The translations under genes and the position numbers were made by a program. From contig CM060731.1 of the NCBI GenBank assembly GCA_030704615.1, forward strand, positions 37,946,001 through 38,010,000: 64,000 bases of DNA. The letters run 5' to 3'. The stretch comes from Takakia lepidozioides. Its lineage: Eukaryota; Streptophyta; Takakiopsida; Takakiales; Takakiaceae. Each line of letters starts with the position of its first letter. The stretch's first letter is position 1. The notes under the pieces are model-generated. The model was given only the letters and a program-made list of their open reading frames with translations. It was not told where the DNA came from and did no database searches. Shown one piece after another: positions 20,162-31,638 of this stretch.

Positions 20162-23100
20162 ATGGAGGAACTAACAGACTATACGCTCGCAATATTACTT
20201 ACGCAGTGGCATAGACACGAAAGGACAGAGCGGAGCTTTTCTCTTGAGCGATGCTTGCAAGCTCTACAGGCTTACAAGAAATTACCCATAGCTTTTTGTG
20301 GCAACCATACGTTTATACTTTGTGCACTACAGGCATTTCTGCAGTTGTTACAGCCAAAACATTTCTGTGGGTCTAAAATGAAGAGAGTGAGAGGAATGGA
20401 GGAAATCAGGGTGAAGAGCACCACAATTCTGCAGAAACAAACGATTGCTACCCCACAGGCGATACAGATACTGAAGGAGCTGAGATTGCAAGGATTGCAA
20501 AGCATAGATTGGACATTACACCATAGACAGTACATGTTACAATTTTTGCAGAACTTTGAGCCAAGGACAGGAACAACAACAGTGAAGGGAGTTGAATTAG
20601 TAATTACTCCCCTATACCTCCAGCAATTGTTTCGATTGCCAGCAGGTCAGGTGCATGTGGAGGAACACAGGGCAAGACTGCAAATAGGGGACTTATTCCA
20701 AGAAGGGAGTTTATTTAAAACTCAGGGTTATGCTTGTACCAAGGCCGTGTACCCAGGGCTAAAGGAGGTAGGCCAGGTATTGAACGTTCTGTTTGCCATG
20801 AAACAGAACCAACAATATTTGAGCAGATCCTTCACGGAGGAAATACTCAAAGCCCTGAAAGGACAAGAGGTAGAATGGGCGGACATAATGTACAACGCAC
20901 TGGTGGAGGAGATGAAAAGATTACAAGGTACTACAGCAAAGTCTCCTATCATAGTGTCTGGCCCAATCATTGCTAAAATAATTCTTGATTCTGGCATACT
21001 TGATGCGCAAGAAAGAAAGGAGATGGGAGTGTTTGAGCCAGAAACCACTGCAATGGAAGAGCAAGGCTCTTCACACAGTGAGGGTGGACTAGCAGGGCAA
21101 CCCGAGACTAAGAGGCAGAGAAGGGGAAAGAGTGTAGTGGCGGATCCACTGGCTTCACGGATTCCGCATGATAATGTTTCCCAAGCTCATGTGCAGGAAG
21201 AGGCACAGCAGCACAGAGAAATGCTATTACTGGAAGCAGGACCTTCAGAGAGGGAAGAGGAAGTTACTTCAGCATCACAGCCATCACAGCCAGCTGATCG
21301 GCTTGTCACAAGGTTACCACAAGTTGCCCATGAAGTGCCACCAGAAATAATTGATTTGGAAAAAGAAGGGTTAGATATTCCAACTACAGAACAGATAGTG
21401 GCAGAAATTGAGAAGGGGGACCTTCTCTATGAATATTCTGGTCTGGTCAAGGAGACAGAGATTCCAGAGGTGCAATAGTTACCCAAGGGAAATCCTGAGG
21501 TGCATATAATACACACACCTGTGTCGGAGGTACCACAGGCAGAAGGTCATGACACTGCAGCACCGGTGATAGATGAAGTGGTTCAGGAAGAAAATCCGGT
21601 GGGACAATGGCCTGAGTGGTTCGTGAGACATCACACTGTTGAGGAACAGGAGGAACAGCAGCAACCTCACCATGATGACCCTCAACAGGCAATGCTGATT
21701 AGTTCTATAGGCAGGACACTTAATTTGTTGGGGACTTATGTCAAATCTCATGTTCCAACTACCCAATTGACAGCCTTGAGAGAGGAACTCAGGAAGGAGT
21801 TTGAGGCTCGACTAGCCACTGAGTGTGCAAACAAGGTCGATGAGGAGGTCACTCTCAAGATGCAGCAGGACTTGGAAAATACAGAAGCGGCTTTGAAATT
21901 GGCCAAGGAACAATTGATTGAGGCAGGCCTCGCGCAAGACCAGTTGCACGAAGCACATAAGCAACAGCTATACCAAATGCAGGTGAAGCATGAAAGCAAG
22001 TTGTAACAAGTAAATGCACTACATACGGAGTTGCAGACAGTGCATGGTAGGATGGCCATCCAATGTGCTACACTCACAACTATGCTTGACCAATCTACAA
22101 TAGAAATAAACAGTCAAGCAGAAAAAAGTATGAAGGCAGAAGTAGAGAATGTTGAGCACATGAAACTCATTGTCGACATGAAGAATACAATCTGTCGCAA
22201 TGAGGATACTTTCAAGCAATACAGGCGGGTTGAAGCCGACCAAGAGAGGCACATCCTGGAGTTGCAACAAACGGTCATGGCCAATAGAAATGAACTCTCT
22301 GTGGCTAACAAAGCTTGGAAGGAAGCCAATAATCTGGCTGCTGCCTATGCGAATTTGGTTGAACCTCATTCGAAGTGCATGGAGGCTTTACAACAGCAGT
22401 TAGATGTGTACAAACAAAGAGAGGAGCACACTCTCAGAGCAACCACAAGCAACTTAGTGGATAACCACCTTATGCAGGTCTGGTTAGCACAAGGGCCAGT
22501 GGAGGGCAAAGCACCACGAAAGCTCACCCAAAGCGAGATGAATGAGCTCAGACTGCAAGTGCAGAACATTGCCACAAGTACTATAGACAATGTCTATAGT
22601 AGGATAGTAGAGTTACAGGAGGATGTAGACGGACTGCAGACTCAAGTGGATGACCTCACTTCAAAAATCGACAAAAGAGTCTATATCCCTCAGGAACAGC
22701 TAATGGCTTCTTATTTACAAGCCAGAACTTTGGCTTTTCAGTCTTCACAGGAGGTGCAGGAAATGCCAATGATACAAGAGCTAGTACCACCAACACCACA
22801 ACAAGTCACTGTACCAGTAGCTGAACCTGTTGTTACTACAACCACACCGCAGCCACCACAGCCTGAGGTACGGGGCAATGCTGCTTTTAACCCACCTAAA
22901 ACTCCAGCTGCAAGGGAGTACAGTAGGGCTATGATTATGCCCTTCAACCAAATTCCCATCATATTGGATTTGGCTTGGAAAGAATTTAGTCCTCCGCAGT
23001 CATTCGCACATTACTACCAAATCATGCGTATTTGGCTGCCAGTGGCAACTAGGACTAAAGTTCTTCCGAACGATCGACATATTGAGGATCATCACTTTGC

Positions 23101-23218
23101 ACAGTACTGGCATGAGGCAGGTACCATGTTGAGGGAATTGATTGCTTTCCAAGTTGTACATGGATTCATTTATACCAAGACCAAGGAGGTACCAAGTATT
23201 GTCATGGGATGCGGGTTA
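20162..23218 (+). pseudogene. ORF3 of E1, unknown protein in env position, 3' truncated
   Basis: ATG at 20162 (MEELTDYTLAILLTQW). Domains: an N-terminal globular region of about 300 residues with VKGVELVITPLYLQQLFRLP and SPIIVSGPIIAKIILDSGIL; an acidic, Gln/Glu-rich stretch; a long coiled coil (about 21770-22700); a Pro/Thr linker; and the start of a C-terminal domain (IMPFNQIPIILDLAWKEFSPP ... VMGCGLY). Two C-to-T stops, at 21476 and 22004, interrupt a frame that is open at those points in the copy at 36.8 kb. The C-terminal part was separated by an inversion at 23218. No membrane segment or signal peptide is visible, so it is not env-like. Function unknown. Confidence 0.85.
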
Positions 23219-24085
23219 TACAAGCACCCCAGTCTGTGATGAAAGCTATCTTTCCCTGGTCTTCTTCTGCCACTTGCACTTGATTATAACCACCGAAGCC
23301 ATCCATGAATGAGTACATCTCATGGCCTGCCACAGTGTCCAATATCGCTTCTGTGAATGGCAAGGGGAAAGGATCTTTCTTCGTGCAAGCATTCAACTTC
23401 TTATAGTTCACACAAACTCTCAGTTTACCATTCTTCTTGGGAACTATCACAATGGGTGACAACCAAGTTGTATACTCTATCGGGTATATAAACTTAGCCT
23501 CAGCCAACTTCTTGATCTCTTCTCCAACCTTCTGTGCATAGTTGGGATTCATTCTATACCTTGCCTGTTTGATTGGTACTGACCTTGGTTCTAGTTCAAT
23601 CTTATGCTGACAGATCTCAGGTGGTATCCTTTTTAGATCCTCCAAGCTCCAAGCAAATACATCTCTGTATTTGATGAACAAACTCTTAGCTTCCTCAAAG
23701 AATTCTGGCTCCAAATCAGCCCCTACCTTCACCATCCTCGGTTCCTTTTCAGTTCCCACATTCACTTCTCTCACCTGCTCATTAGCTGTGATTGTCCAAC
23801 CAGTCACCACTTCATCCTGTAAACTCACAGTGGCTGGTTCCTCTAGGATTTCCATTTCTCCCTCTCTTTCTTCATAGAAATGTGGTGGGTAACTGCTTGT
23901 TTCACCTTCAATTGGTGTTGCTGTCACTACACCACAACAGATACCTTTTAAACAACATAGGCCTTCCAGCTGCATCTCTGCAACCTGCTCCCACTCTGGG
24001 TGTGCAGCGAACCCTTCCTGCTCCTCATCAAGTCCTCCCCTCCAGTCATACTCCCTGACCCCTCGAAGTCTTCTCGAAGCAGGGC
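23219..24085 (-). pseudogene. family A RT N-terminal part, inverted
   Basis: On the minus strand: LEPEFFEEAKSLFIKYRDVFAW, KIELEPRSVPIKQARYRMN, TTWLSPIVIVPKKNGKLRVC, KKLNACTKKDPFPLPF and YSFMDGFGGYNQVQV, ending at ITDWGAC. The frame is open from 23975. It stops about 120 bp before the catalytic motif; that next part occurs in plus orientation at 26938, indicating an inversion between the two. Confidence 0.85.
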
Positions 24086-25696
24086 AAGTCAGGGTGCATC
24101 AGGTGCAACCCCAGCCAAGAAGAAACAATGATCAGGACCACTATGGTAGGTCTGGTGGTTATAACAATGGCATGGAAGGGAGAGGTAATTCAAGAGGGAA
24201 TTACCAAGGAAATTCCGGAGGCAACTATCAGGGTAATCCAAGGGGGAATTACCAGCCCGGGAATCAGGATTATAGAAATAATCCAAGAACAGACCAAGGG
24301 CGAGGACCCAATGGTGAAGAGCTATGTTACTATTGTAATCAGCCAGGACATCGCAAGGCAGCCTGTTCATTCTGGATAAGACACCAGAATGAGATGAGAG
24401 CTCCTGTGAATGAGGGCCCAGTGGTGGCAGCTCACATGGTTAGGCCATGTGTTGTACCAGAAGTAAGTACAATGATAGTAACAAGAAGTAAAGCCAAACT
24501 AATACCTCCAGTAGAAGAGGAAGAAGATGAGACTGGAAGTGGCAATGATATGCCTGAAGATGAAGAGACTTGGAAAGATGAGAAGGAACTGCACAAGGAA
24601 GTGGCAGATACTATAAGGGAAATGCAAAAGAGTACTGATATTCCTGTGGCGATTCCTCTGATTCGGATGGAGAAAAAGAAGGGAGTGAGGAAGAAAGGAA
24701 AAAAGAAGATGCAGACATGCAAAGTAATGAAGAGACTTTGGCTGCAGTAATATGTCAGACCAAAGCAGAAATTACCATTGGACAGCTATTAGCTGTGGCA
24801 CCTTATTGTAGGCACAGGCTGTATCAGGCAATCAATCAAATTGCCCAAGAGACAGGAAACACAGACCTAAACAGCAAGGTGACCAGTTATAATGTGAAGC
24901 CGGAAGGGCGAGAACCAGTCATGGACTTGATGATTCTATGCCAGTAATCCAATTGAGAATTGGAAGCACAGAACTAACTGATGTACTGATAGATGGTGGT
25001 TCTGGAGTAAATATCATGACAGACCAATTAAGGAAGAAGCTTGGTCTAAGTAACATGAAACCAGCCCCATTTACAATAACAATGGCAGACAAAGAAGTGT
25101 GCAGCCATTGGATTAATAAGAGGAGTTAAGATACAGATACAGAAAATGATCTTTATGATCACAGTAAACTGTATTAAAAATGGATGAAGTCATGGAGGCT
25201 TACTCCTTATTATTGGGACGTCTGTGGCTGAAACAGGCCAGGGTATTCCATGACTGGAATTCTCAGTTACTAACCGTGCATAATGGGATACACGAGATAC
25301 AAATTACCACAAAGAAATCTAGTAGATTACCTGCTACAAGAAGACCTCGAGGAGTCAGAGAATATGACTGGAAAGGAGGACTGGATGAGGAGCAGGAAGC
25401 TACCCTATTTGCTGCACACCCAAAGTGGGAGCAGGTTGCAGAGATGCGGCTGGAAAGCCTAAGTTGTTTGAGAGGTATCTGCTGTGGTGTAGTGACAGCA
25501 ACACCAACTGAAGAGGAAACCAGCATTTACCCATCACATTTCTATGAAGAAAGAGAAGGAGAAATAGAAATCCTAGAAGAACCAGCCACTGTGAGCTTAC
25601 AGGATGAAGTGGTGACTGGTTGGACAATCACAGCTGATGAGCAGGTGAGGGAAGTAAAAGTAAATGGGAACTAAAGAGGAACCGAGGATGGTGAAG
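24086..25696 (+). pseudogene. family A gag 3' end and protease, plus strand
   Basis: Begins inside the Asn/Gly/Arg-rich part of gag (HQVQPQPRRNND), includes the CCHC knuckle CYYCNQPGHRKAAC, an acidic stretch, and the protease (VIQLRIGSTELTDVLIDGGSGVNIM, 24938 onward). The protease has D-G-G-S where retropepsins have D-T/S-G, as in several plant Tat-type proteases. It continues into LLGRLWLKQARVFHDWNSQ and the PR-RT linker (EYDWKGGLDEEQEA), ending at 25696 by an inversion. Three small frameshifts break it. Confidence 0.85.
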
Positions 25697-25886
25697 CATC
25701 CCATCATGCACAGTTAGTAACTGGGAATTCCAGTCATAGAATACCCTGGCTTGTTTCAGCCACGGACGTCCCAACAATAAGGAGTAAGCTTCCATGACTT
25801 CATCCATTTTCAACACAGTTACTGTGATCATAAAGATCATCTTTTGAATCTGTATCTTAAGTCTTCTTATCAATCCCAATGGCTGT
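25697..25886 (-). pseudogene. short inverted protease fragment
   Basis: About 190 bp that is the reverse complement of 25110-25290 (the DEVMEAYSLLLGR region). Together with the plus copy it forms an interrupted palindrome with about 400 bp between arms. It ends at the junction with a half LTR at 25887. Confidence 0.85.
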
Positions 25887-26201
25887 CCTATGATCGTGAC
25901 AGTTGTGTCAAGCTGTGACTGGCTGTGTGAAACTGTGACGGCTGTATCGGGCTGTGACTGGCTATGTGGTTGTGTCGGCTGTGACGGGCTGTGCTGACTG
26001 TGTCTGGCTGTGTCGGCTGTGACGACTGTGACGGGCTGTGTTTGCTGTGTTGGATGTGACGGGCTGTGACGGGCTGTGTTACCCCCCTCTACAGTGCGCT
26101 GCTGTCACCCCTAAGGCTCCTGTAGGTCTCAGTTTGTGCTAAAATTAAGGGTACCCTATAGATCCCGTATAAGTGTCTAAGTCCCAGACAGTCCTCTAAC
26201 A
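25887..26201 (-). repeat. family A LTR fragment (U3 half), minus strand
   Basis: Begins (minus strand, 26201) TGTTAGAGGACTG next to a polypurine tract and stops in the middle of the CACAGCC array, at the sequence that reads CTATGATCGTGACAG on the plus strand. It is the 5' part of a 3' LTR, most simply that of E1, cut by the rearrangement. Confidence 0.85.
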
Positions 26202-26238
26202 TACCCCTTCCCCTCTCAAAAAGCCGTGTCCTCACGGT

Positions 26239-26937
26239 TTACTGATTGCGATTAGAAAACCTTTGTGAGTGAGCACCTTTCTGACGTTGAGGTTCCGTGG
26301 TGGACTGTATGTACGAGCCGAGGTCTGTCACTGGTTGACGGAGATGTTTGAACACTTCCTGGATAAGTGAGGCCCTCTGGAGGCTGATATCGAGGGTAGC
26401 CTTTCGGCATAGGAGACCCCCGTCGCTTCTTCTCTGCCATCTGAATTGCATAGTCTTCTCCCATGTCAAAAGAATCCGCTAAAGAAACAGTTGTATCAGA
26501 ATCCTCATCGCCTCTCAGGTGTTTTAATTTTCGAACTTTTGTGGAATCCTCTGGGCATACAATGTTGTTACCATGTCTGGAAGTTATATTTTTACAACTT
26601 ATTGTAATCGCTGAACAGCAAATTGGTGTAGTAGACACTGAGTTCCTTGGCTGTCCAGGTGAGTGGGGTACCAATTACTTGTGCACCGTGCAAGTATTTC
26701 CATGCCACATGTCCCCTATAGAAAATATCATCAACGCCGAATTTCTGTGTTGACAAATTGTTCCAGGCCGCTTGAAACCATGAACGAATTTGAGAATCCT
26801 TTTGCATCATAACTTTTGCCTCATATAGGTACAATATGAGTGGCACTGAAGGTAAGACCCAATGATCCACCACTGGAATAACTCAGAAAAGCGCGCTTGC
26901 ATCTGGTGTTGCTCAATGTGATAACGTACCAGAAAAC
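26239..26937 (-). pseudogene. ORF3 C-terminal part, inverted
   Basis: Minus strand: VRYHIEQ-like start, then GDHWVLPSVP, MMQKDSQIRSWFQAAWNN, a segment ending in KLKHLRGDEDSDTTVS and a basic Ser/Arg/Pro-rich tail ending SNRNQ and TAA (26239). It begins about 20 bp downstream of the point where ORF3 of E1 is cut at 23218, so the two were once contiguous. It is followed by the terminal stem-loop (26237 to 26224) and the polypurine tract (about 26216 to 26203). Several frameshifts. Confidence 0.85.
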
Positions 26938-27735
26938 GTGTTCTTGGATGATTTCAGTGTGTACAGCTCTAAGAATGAGCACTTGATAAATTGGAGTTAT
27001 GTTGTGCCAGATGCAGGATGAAGAGGTCTGGGTCTGAATCTAGAGAAGTGTACTTTCTGTGTGAACTCAGGGGTGATTTTGGGACACATTGTGTGTAAGA
27101 GAGGACTTCTTGTGGATCCCAGGAAGACAGAGGCCATTAAAGCCTCTCCACCACCAATAAATGTTAAGAGTCTAAGGAGATTCCTTGGACACAAACCAGT
27201 TATTACAGAAGATTTGTCAAAAGGTATGCACAGATAGCAGCACCATTGAGCAAGCTTCTGAGAAAGAAGATGCAGTGTTTGCATTGACAGCTGAATGTCA
27301 GCAGGCTTTTGAGGAACTTACATTGTCAGTAACCACTACACCTGTGCTGATTAACCCTCACTGGCATATAGTATTTCATGTTCACTGTGATGCCTCAGGG
27401 GAAGGTTGGGAGCGATGTTAGCCCAAAATGTTACAGGAAATATAGATTCATCTGTGTACTATGCTAGCAGGTTGGATAGAACAGTGCTGAAAGGGAACTA
27501 TAGCACAAACTGAAAGAGAAGCACTGGCAATGATTTATGCAGTCAAGAAATTCAGGCATTACCTATGGGAAGAAATTTAGTTTTATGTGGATCACCAGGG
27601 CTCTCTATGAATGAACAAACCTGATAAGTGGAAGGAATACAAGGTGGTTAATAATCTGGCACGAGTTTGAGTTCGAAGTTGGTTATACAAGCCTGGCCGT
27701 TGCCATCTTGTGGCAGATCATTTGTCACGCCTAAC
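26938..27735 (+). pseudogene. family A RT C-terminus and RNase H
   Basis: Starts at the catalytic FLDDFSVYSSKNEHL, then LEKCTFCVNSGVILGHIVC, KASPPPINVKSLRRF, FALTAECQQAFEELTLSV and the RNase H segment (FHVHCDASGE ... ALAMIYAVKKFRHY ... VADHLSRL). At least six single-base indels break it. It pairs with the inverted RT start at 23219-24085 to make one RT. Confidence 0.85.
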
Positions 27736-29160
27736 AACAGGAGAGCCCGCCACAGGAGTAGACGACAATTACCTGATGCGAGTTATTTGTAATGGAGGTG
27801 CCAGGGAAGTGCAGATGAATGGTTTGATTGGCAGTGGGCCAATCAGATACTACCTTACTCATGGTCAGTGCCCACCTAGTTATGGTAAGGAGCAACGGAA
27901 GAGAATCGCTATCAAGGCTTTACCTTATACTATGGTAGGAGGCAAAATGTATAAGCTAGGACCTGATGGATGCTTGTACCACCATGAAGTAAATAAAGTT
28001 TTGGAGGAAGTTCATAAAGGCGTGGCTGGAGGTCATTTTGGAGAAGAGACTACCAGTAGGAAGATATATTTGCAGGTTACTGGTGGCCTACTTGTTCAAA
28101 GATGTACACAAGTATTATCAGAGTTGTGATGAATGTCAGAGGCTAGGACCTTTGCAGAGATCTGGGAAGATGGCTTTGCATCCTACGATGCCTACTGAAC
28201 CATTTCAGAAATGGGGACTAGACTTTGTTGGACCAATTAACCCACTAGCCAAAGAATATACAGAACAAGTACATAATTACAGCCACTGATTATACTACGA
28301 AGTGGGTGGAAGCTAAAGCGCTGAGGGACAACACAGCCAAGTCCACAGCAAGGTTCCTGTATGAGAACATACTTACACGATTTGGCTGTCCCTTGGGAAT
28401 TTATCAGTGACCAGGGAAGTCACTTCATTAATGAGACCATTGAACTATTGACTAAAGAGTTCATGATTGTGCATAGGAAAGAGTACAACATATTACCCAT
28501 AGGGTAATGGGCAGGCAGAGGCTACCAACAAATACTATGCACTATCTTGGCTAAGATAGTCAATGCAAACAGAACGGATTGGGATTACAAAGCTGCTGAC
28601 AGCTTTGTGGTCATACAAGACTTCATATAAAGTCACCACTAAGTATACACCACTCCAATTAGTTTATGGTATGGAAGCTTTACTTCCAGTGGAATTCTTG
28701 TTACCTACCATGAGAACGGAATGGGAAGAGAATGGAATTGGAAGATTCAATTAAGGTCAGGAAAATGAATTATACCATGAGGAAGAAGTACGTGTTGATG
28801 CAGCTGATAACATGACCAGAATTCAGATGAAGAGGAAAGGAACAGTTTGATGAAGGCAAATTAAAGACTTTTAAGACGGGAGATTTGGTTATCTGGTTGA
28901 CAGAGAAGAAGAGGAAGATAAAGCTTCTAAGCTCAAATCACATGGAAATGACCTTATGTCATACAGAAGATGTATGATAACAACACCGCCATGTTACAAA
29001 ACATTAACAAAGAGATGTTGGGAGAGTCAATGCCAATAAGTTGAAGGGGTACAGTGGTATCCATGACAAACCATTGCCAGCACGATTTGCATGTTGAAAC
29101 GCAAAAGCAGTCACGGGCTGCGCCAGTGATACCAAACGGAGTATGGAGCACTTGTCGTTA
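27736..29160 (+). pseudogene. family A integrase, heavily frameshifted
   Basis: Matches the intact integrase at 18035-19396 along its length (SYGKEQRKRIAIKALPYTMVG, the HHCC region, KWGLDFVGPINP, LWSYKTSYKVTTKYTP), but about ten single-base insertions or deletions break it into short pieces. The catalytic residues can still be traced. This integrase belongs to the older element that was split by the insertion at 29976. Confidence 0.85.
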
Positions 29161-29195
29161 AGCCGGAGCGTGTATGACCAAGGGTGGGGAAGTAC

Positions 29196-29470
29196 AAGTG
29201 GTCACACACCCTATCACAGCCACAAACAGTGTCACACAGCCTATCACAGCCATACGGTGTCAACATGCCTATCACAGCCCATCACAGCCCATCACAGCGT
29301 GACACGGCCTATCACAGCTCATCACGGTGTCACACAGCCTATCACAGCCCATCACAGCGGACACAGCCTATCACAGCCCATCACAGGTCACACAGCCTAT
29401 CACAGCCACACAACGTGAACACAGCCATCACAGCCCACCAGCCTTCACAGCCCAACACAGCCATACAGAT
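29196..29470 (+). repeat. post-integrase CACAGCC array of the older element
   Basis: Degenerate tandem TATCACAGCCCATCACAGC-type units, same position relative to integrase as at 19436 and 36110. The His/Ser/Gln-rich reading frames across it are products of the repeat, not genes. Confidence 0.85.
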
Positions 29471-29970
29471 TACACAGTCCATAGGGTCAGTGACAGGTGG
29501 ACGCGAATTAACGTTAGAAAAGTGGCCATCGATGAAGATGAAGTTTGAAGTCAAAACTTGGAGAATATGCCACGCGGAGAAGGGAAGTCGGGGCATGTTT
29601 TTGAAACGACATGTGGCCATAAGGCGTGGCACACCGAACTGCATCAATTGCAAAAAAAAGGGTCTCATCATGCAAACGGGACAAAAATCGGGCCGTCAAA
29701 AGTACCTACCCGGTACAACAGCTAATACTAATTTGGGCCCATTAATGCATTCAGTGTAAGGGTAACGGAACCCTTTCCGAGTACAAAAAAAAGAAACCTA
29801 TGCCACATGTGCTGTCTTTCTGGACATTCCAGGTGGGAATGTCCATGGAGGGGGTGGAATTAGAAATTACCTAAGCAGTCCACAGCCAATCAGGAGTGCG
29901 AATTACATGCAGGTGGTTCCCTCCAAAGAAGAAAGAAACAAGAACAAGAAATAGGAAGTGTTATGAGCGG
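29471..29970 (+). other. spacer of the older family A element
   Basis: Non-coding DNA between the array and the insertion point. It resumes at 41534 on the far side of the inserted element and leads into ORF3 at 41604. Confidence 0.6.
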
Positions 29971-29975
29971 AAGAG
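29971..29975 (+). other. 5-bp target site duplication AAGAG, left copy
   Basis: Immediately before the 5' LTR. The identical AAGAG follows the 3' LTR at 41534-41538. Five-bp duplications are standard for Ty3 and Ty1 integrases. Confidence 0.9.
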
Positions 29976-31019
29976 TGTTAGAGGACTGTCGGGGACTTAG
30001 ACGATACGGGATCTGTAGGGAACCTTAATTTTTGCACAGACTGAGACCACAGGAGCCTTAGGGGTGACAGCAGCGCACTGTAGAGGGGGGTTACACAGTC
30101 GTCACAGTCGACAACAGCCAACACAGCCCATCACAGTCGTCACAACAGACACAGCCGACACAGCCAACATAGCCCGTCACAGTCGTCACAGCCGACACAG
30201 CCGTCACAGCCGACACAGCCGTCATAGCCGACACAGCCAGGCACAGCCACACAGCCAGTCACAGCCCGGACACAGACAAACACAGTCGCACAGCCATCAC
30301 AGCCCGTCACAGTTTCACACAGCCGGTCACAGCTTGACAAGCTGTCACGATCCTAGGGAACGAAGAGTAGGACAGGGGAACGACTGTGGGGACAACACCT
30401 GCGAAGGGAACAGGTTATTCACAGACGACGGTTAGTGAGGGAGACGGTTAGTGAGGGAAACGGTTAGAACCACGGATAGGAAGGAGATAAAGGGAGAAAC
30501 GGGGAATCGGGGAGAGCATTCGGAGGAGGAGGACTCTTGGTCATGGAGAAAGAGGGGATCGGTGCAGGGCAGAAGATGAAGAACAGAAGTGAAGATAGAG
30601 AGATGATGAGTAGATGCTTGATATATGCAAGGATGTAATGATATTGTAGAGCAGATTAGAGACACAATGGCTTCGGCCTGATACCTGATAACTCATAATC
30701 GGATACTTTACGATACAATCACACTGTGTAGAGAGATCTGAGTGAAGGTGTGAATGTGCTGAATGAAAATTGAAATGAATGGATGAGTTGATGGAATCCA
30801 ATAGATGATAAAGCAAACTGATATAATTATCAATGGTAAGATAGCTAACATGAATACCAAAGGGAAAAAACAAATAGGAAACACCCCCATGATACACTAG
30901 CTGTAGGTCTATGAATGATTGTTCTGCGGCGGGCTGAGTACTTAGAGATTTCCAACTCTTCTATCTTGGAGTTTCCGCCTCGAATAGCGGAAGGGATGGG
31001 TGAATAAAGCCGCGCGACA
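29976..31019 (+). repeat. 5' LTR of the 11.56-kb element, 1044 bp
   Basis: TGTTAGAGGACTG to GCGCGACA. Differs from its 3' partner (40604-41533) mainly by the length of the CACAGCC array (about 30095-30345) and by scattered one-base indels. The usual GTGAGT near the end is GTGAAT here. Confidence 0.92.
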
Positions 31020-31021
31020 TT

Positions 31022-31041
31022 TGGCGACCATCCTGGGGAAC
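31022..31041 (+). other. primer-binding site
   Basis: TGGCGACCATCCTGGGGAAC, 2 nt after the LTR; one base differs from the E1 site. Confidence 0.8.
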
Positions 31042-31630
31042 TGAGACATGAACAACCAGAGTGACAGGATCTGGTGGGATCATGGTGGGTGGGACTTAAA
31101 GAATTTGAAGTGAATCAAATTACCTGTGGAACGAAGGAAGGAAAGATTGTCCAACAATTCTTTAAAAGGTTCTTGGAATTGCCAGACGGTTGTAAAGAAA
31201 ATATTCTTAAGCGAGTGCATGATTGATGTTGACCCAGAATGGGGTTGCGAGAAAGGAGTAGTGATAAAGATTTATCAGGTATAGCTGGAGAGGAAAGAGC
31301 ACGTTGGTTACAAACATTGGTTTATGTGATAGCATTGCTATGCCATTAAACGAGTAGAGTTTGAAGGCTGGGAAGAAAGAAAGGTGAATGTTTATACTCA
31401 TATGCTGAAGAGCTTGTACTGGTAAAGAAATTGGATTTCCAAAGTATAATTTTGTGGAATCAAACTCACACGAAGAACAGCTTTCAGACTTGTTTGCCAT
31501 ATGGTATGGTAATGAGAGACTATCAAGTATAGCCAAGGGTGCATTGAAGCTTGAAAGAAACCCAGGCATATACGAGAGATATTACAGAAGAGCGAGTTGT
31601 GGGTATTTGCCAATTAAAAGAAATGAAAGA
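31042..31630 (+). pseudogene. ORF0, frameshifted copy
   Basis: Recognisable by SKIV/LSNNSL-region equivalents of the E1 ORF0, the FLELPDGCKENIL segment, VEFEGWEERKVNVYTHM and AKGALKLERNPGIYERYYRR, but broken by at least six one-base indels. It ends just before the gag ATG at 31639. The start codon in the LTR reads MNDCS and soon meets a stop. Confidence 0.7.
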
Positions 31631-31638
31631 CATGGGAC

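Larger units (their letters stand above)
14004..23218 (+). mobile_element. family A Ty3/gypsy element E1, 5' LTR to interrupted ORF3
   Basis: Order on the plus strand: LTR, PBS, ORF0, gag, a stub of PR, integrase, CACAGCC array, spacer and ORF3, cut at 23218. The continuation of ORF3, its polypurine tract and part of a 3' LTR lie inverted at 26937 to 25887. PR active site, RT and RNase H are deleted at a short shared sequence (TAATG) near 18034, so the element could not have been autonomous. The integrase lacks a chromodomain, which fits the Tat/Athila side of plant Ty3 elements. Confidence 0.85.

Noticed and set aside
29196-29470. CRISPR-like look of regularly spaced CACAGCC units
   Set aside because: Units are degenerate, contiguous and without unique spacers, and the genome is a plant; they are tandem repeats inside a retrotransposon.
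30064-30435. His/Ser/Gln-rich or Cys/Gly/Trp-rich ORFs over the repeat arrays (also 19409-19594, 29143-29759, 57759-58246, 60503-60814)
   Set aside because: They are translations of the CACAGCC-type tandem repeats and change composition with frame; no conserved protein.
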